A stretch of 8,757 nucleotides of DNA, taken from positions 1 to 8,757 of the forward strand of contig JAITVC010000212.1 of the NCBI GenBank assembly GCA_031286005.1, in the 5' to 3' direction. The notes below the pieces were generated by a model. That model ran no database searches and was not told the DNA's origin. It saw only the letters and a program-made list of their open reading frames with translations. Of this stretch, positions 5,985-8,757 are shown in pieces; within the stretch, counting starts at the first letter, position 1, and each line of letters starts with the position of its first letter. The position numbers and the translations under genes were made by a program. Source of the DNA: Bacteroidales bacterium (GTDB lineage Bacteria > Bacteroidota > Bacteroidia > Bacteroidales > P3).

Positions 5985-8639
5985 ATGATTCCTCAAACCC
6001 CAAACCCCAAATATTACAACATCTCCGCCGAAGAAGTTGCCCGAATATTGGAAACCTCGCTCGAAACCGGGCTTAGCGCCGATGAAGCCAAACAACGCCT
6101 TGAACAATACGGCGCCAATGAATTTGCCAAAAAGAAAGGCAAAACCTTGTTGGCTCGTTTTATGGCGCAGTTCAAAAGTTTTATGATTATTGTGTTGCTC
6201 GCGGCTGCCGCTATTTCAGGCATTGTGGGTTATCTCAATGGTGAGGGCTTTACAGATGCGATTATTATTTTGGTCATCGTGATTGTGAATGCCATCATCG
6301 GTACGGCACAGGAAGCCAAAGCCGAGAAATCGCTCGAAGCACTCGAAAAAATGTCTGCACCGCATTGCAAAGTTCTTCGCAATGGACAAGTGCAGGTCAT
6401 TGAGTCGCGAGAATTGGTGCCGGGCGATGTGGTAGAACTCGAAACCGGCGATTCCATTCCTGCCGATTTGCGATTAGCCGAAGCCGTCAATCTGAAAATA
6501 ACCGATGCCGCCCTTACGGGAGAATCCGTTCCCGAAGAGAAATTTACGTACCCCATTCTCGAAGATGAGGTTCCGCTTGGCGACAGAGATAATCTCGGTT
6601 TTTCTTCAAGTAGCGTTACTTACGGTCGTGGAAAAGGAATCGTCATTCACACCGGAATGGATACCGAAGTGGGAAAAATTGCCTCAATGATACAAGCGTT
6701 TTCCGAAACTAAAACGCCGATGCAAGTTAAGTTGGATAAACTCGGCAAATTTCTCGGCACGGCTGCTTTGATGATTTGTGCGCTGATTTTTGTAGTCGGA
6801 CTGCTTTATGGCAACGCTCCGCTGGATATGTTTATGATTGCCGTGAGCCTTGCGGCGGCGGCTATTCCCGAAGGATTGCCGGCTGTTTCGACTATTGTGT
6901 TGGCGGTAGGCGTGCAGCGTTTGGTCAAAAAGAATGCGATTGTCCGCACGTTGCCTTCTGTGGAAACATTGGGTAGTACTACGGTAATTTGCTCCGACAA
7001 AACCGGCACGCTGACGCAAAACCGGATGACGGTTGTGAAACTTTATGCCGATGGCGAAATTGTGGATGTGGATAAAACGTTGCCCGAACTGACGGACGAT
7101 AAAAAATCTCTGCTCACAACGGCCATTTTAGCCAACGATGCAAAATTAGCATCTGACGGTAATCACACTGGCGATCCTACCGAAACGGCTTTGCTTTCTA
7201 TCGGATTGAGATTTGATTTGAATAAAGACGTTTTGGAAAAATCCATGCCGCGTGTGGCCGAAATTCCGTTTGATTCCGAACGAAAGATGATGACCACCGT
7301 GCATCAAGTTGGCGATAAATTAACGGTGTATGTTAAAGGAGGATTGGACGAGATATTGGCGTGTTGCAATACCATGTTGTTAAACGGAAAAATCATTGAA
7401 TTAACCGAATCCGAAAAGGCCAATATTCGAACAGCCAACGAAACGATGGCGAAATCCGCCTTGCGTGTATTGGCTACTGCAAGTAAGGAAATCAGCGCAT
7501 TGCCGCAAACCATAGAACCGTCCACTTTGGAAATCGAACTGACGTTTATCGGTATGCTCGGCATGATTGATCCGCCACGCGAAGAAGTGAAAATAGCCGT
7601 TGAGAAATGTATCTCGGCAGGCATCAAACCGGTTATGATTACCGGCGATCACAAGATTACCGCTGTGGCCATCGCCGAAACATTGGGCATCAAACAACCA
7701 GGCGACAAGGCTCTAACTGGAATTGACATCGAAAAACTTTCGGACAGCGAACTAAAAACTGTTGTAGAAGATATTGCCGTGTATGCCCGTGTATCACCCG
7801 AACACAAAGTCCGTATCGTAAGAGCATTTCAAAGTCGTGGCGAAATCGCAGCCATGACGGGCGACGGTGTGAATGATGCGCCTGCGCTCAAATTGGCCGA
7901 TATTGGCGTGGCGATGGGTATCACCGGAACGGATGTGTCGAAAGAGGCGGCCGATGTGGTACTGACGGATGATAATTTTGCGACTATCGTTTCGGCGGTC
8001 GAGGAAGGTCGTCGGATTTATGACAATATTATTAAGGCTATACATTTCATGCTTTCGACCAATATCGGCGAACTCCTTGTTTTGTTTATCGCCGTGCTGG
8101 CCAATTGGGTAACGCCACTCTTGCCGATCCATATTTTGTGGATAAACTTAGTTAGCGACAGTCTGCCTGCACTCTCGTTGAGTGTTGATCCGGCGGATTC
8201 CTGTGTAATGAACCGCAATCCCGTAGATTCGCACAAACATATCATGAACCGCAAGTTCGCAACACGGGTATTTCTGCAAGGCGGTATGATCGGCGTTCTT
8301 TCGTTGATTGCTTTCCGGATTGGTCTGCAAACCAGCGTAGAAGCCGGACAAACGATGACGTTTGCCGTAGTGGCGCTCTGCCAATTTACGCATATCTTTA
8401 ACGTTCGTTCCACAACGCAATCCGCTTTCCGCACCATGTTTACCAACAAATGGCTGTGGGGCGCTATCGGCGTTTCGGCAGGCTTAATGTTCGTGGTGCT
8501 TGAAATACCCGCTTTGCACGGCATTTTTCACATCACCAAACTAAATGCCACGCAATGGATATGGATTGCTGTACTCTCTTTCGCCCCGCTGGCCATAATG
8601 GAAATAAGTAAAGCTATCATGCGACTAACCAAACGCTAA
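5985..8639 (+). CDS. Calcium-translocating P-type ATPase (P2 type)
   Basis: This is an 884-residue inner-membrane cation pump, complete and of normal length, likely exporting Ca2+ with ATP. Domains in order: N-terminal cation-ATPase segment (1-60); M1-M2 (about 66-107); actuator with LTGES (177-181); M3-M4 (about 256-303) with IPEGLP (294-299); phosphorylation site CSDKTGTLT with D338; nucleotide domain with KGG (451-453); DPPR (529-532); MITGD (551-555); hinge TGDGVNDAP (625-633); six C-terminal membrane segments (about 686-876). Ion-site residues seen are E296 (M4), N693 and E696 in NIGE (M5), and N721, S724 and D725 in NLVSD (M6). The M8 position matching SERCA E908 appears to be Q800, as in PMCA and many bacterial pumps. 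This pattern fits Ca2+ rather than Na+/K+ or heavy metals (no CPC, no metal-binding N-terminal domain). A Mn2+-transporting SPCA-like role is possible. It has its own promoter at 5958. Confidence 0.95.
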   Translation: MIPQTPNPKYYNISAEEVARILETSLETGLSADEAKQRLEQYGANEFAKKKGKTLLARFMAQFKSFMIIVLLAAAAISGIVGYLNGEGFTDAIIILVIVIVNAIIGTAQEAKAEKSLEALEKMSAPHCKVLRNGQVQVIESRELVPGDVVELETGDSIPADLRLAEAVNLKITDAALTGESVPEEKFTYPILEDEVPLGDRDNLGFSSSSVTYGRGKGIVIHTGMDTEVGKIASMIQAFSETKTPMQVKLDKLGKFLGTAALMICALIFVVGLLYGNAPLDMFMIAVSLAAAAIPEGLPAVSTIVLAVGVQRLVKKNAIVRTLPSVETLGSTTVICSDKTGTLTQNRMTVVKLYADGEIVDVDKTLPELTDDKKSLLTTAILANDAKLASDGNHTGDPTETALLSIGLRFDLNKDVLEKSMPRVAEIPFDSERKMMTTVHQVGDKLTVYVKGGLDEILACCNTMLLNGKIIELTESEKANIRTANETMAKSALRVLATASKEISALPQTIEPSTLEIELTFIGMLGMIDPPREEVKIAVEKCISAGIKPVMITGDHKITAVAIAETLGIKQPGDKALTGIDIEKLSDSELKTVVEDIAVYARVSPEHKVRIVRAFQSRGEIAAMTGDGVNDAPALKLADIGVAMGITGTDVSKEAADVVLTDDNFATIVSAVEEGRRIYDNIIKAIHFMLSTNIGELLVLFIAVLANWVTPLLPIHILWINLVSDSLPALSLSVDPADSCVMNRNPVDSHKHIMNRKFATRVFLQGGMIGVLSLIAFRIGLQTSVEAGQTMTFAVVALCQFTHIFNVRSTTQSAFRTMFTNKWLWGAIGVSAGLMFVVLEIPALHGIFHITKLNATQWIWIAVLSFAPLAIMEISKAIMRLTKR

Positions 8640-8694
8640 AAAACTGGACTTAGTAACCAATTCTGGAGTATAAGATAAGATACTAAAAAAATCT

Positions 8695-8702
8695 TACCTT
8701 TG
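8695..8702 (+). promoter_or_regulatory. -7 promoter box TACCTTTG almost touching the transposase start
   Basis: TACCTTTG is followed by only four bases before the ATG at 8707. A transcript starting a few bases after the box would begin at or beside the A of the start codon, so the message may be leaderless. The right arm (ATCTTA, 8691-8696) of a 6-bp inverted repeat with TAAGAT (8676-8681) overlaps the box. Confidence 0.65.
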
Positions 8703-8706
8703 TAGT

Positions 8707-8757
8707 ATGAAAAAAACCAAAAGTCATTACGATCGTTCGTTCAAAGAACAAGCGGTC
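8707..8757 (+). CDS. IS3-family OrfA-like transposase, N-terminal 17 residues
   Basis: Only 17 codons are visible: MKKTKSHYDRSFKEQAV, open at the window edge. The 'YDR.FKE.AV' start is typical of the helix-turn-helix DNA-binding OrfA of IS3-family elements, as found in many Bacteroidetes copies. In that family an overlapping OrfB with the DDE nuclease follows and is joined to OrfA by frameshifting; here it would lie beyond the window. This ATG is the first possible start, because the frame has a TAA at 8671-8673 and no other start codon between. The identification rests on a short piece. Confidence 0.65.
   Translation, partial: MKKTKSHYDRSFKEQAV

Larger units (their letters stand above)
8645..8757 (+). 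mobile_element. Left end of an IS3-like insertion sequence (right end outside window)
   Basis: A start for an OrfA-like transposase gene (8707) with its own promoter follows the ATPase stop directly. The likely left terminus is near TGGACTTAGTAACC at 8645, since IS3-family ends usually begin with TG, so the insertion lies about 5 bp after the ATPase TAA. The exact boundary, the terminal inverted repeat and the target duplication cannot be confirmed because the right end is not visible. The leader (8640-8694) holds TAAGAT units at 8671 and 8676 and an inverted copy ATCTTA at 8691 next to the promoter box. Confidence 0.6.

Noticed and set aside
5668..5988. 106-residue open frame on the + strand opposite the aspartate kinase start
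   Set aside because: It is antisense to a clear gene and runs into low-complexity spacer; nothing in it looks like a protein family.

Overview
The window reads as ordinary chromosome from a member of the Bacteroidetes, probably order Bacteroidales. The clearest sign is five copies of the phylum's -7 promoter box (TAnnTTTG), four of them correctly placed upstream of genes and one almost touching the start codon it serves. Most starts have no Shine-Dalgarno sequence. A FISUMP-domain secreted protein and low-complexity ATTAA/TCACT spacer tracts also fit. I would not name a genus.

Left part (1-1897, all + strand): the C-terminal end of an unrecognised gene whose tail runs into an A/T-rich spacer tract; a 63-bp branched palindromic (REP/MITE-like) element at 258-320; then a promoter and two small genes at 391-947 that overlap by ATGA. 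By architecture and predicted fold these two look like a type II toxin-antitoxin pair. A YdhF-type aldo/keto reductase begins 17 bp after the pair, with no promoter of its own that I can see.

Middle (1956-5872): a + strand gene for a small, cysteine-rich secreted FISUMP protein meets a - strand two-gene unit tail to tail. That unit is aspartate kinase (first enzyme of the Lys/Thr/Met/diaminopimelate pathway) followed 32 bp later by a CpdB/UshA-type periplasmic nucleotide phosphohydrolase.

Right part (5826-8757): a compact divergent promoter region separates aspartate kinase from a complete 884-residue Ca2+-type P-type ATPase. An IS3-like insertion sequence begins about 5 bp after the ATPase stop codon. 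Only its left end and the first 17 codons of its OrfA-like transposase are in the window, and its -7 box sits 4 bp from the ATG, so the transcript may be leaderless.

No stretch longer than 300 bp lacks a gene. I found no tRNA, rRNA, CRISPR array, riboswitch or convincing intrinsic terminator. The best candidate for something undescribed is the small gene pair at 391-947 next to the palindromic element. The other genes are recognisable housekeeping or accessory functions.
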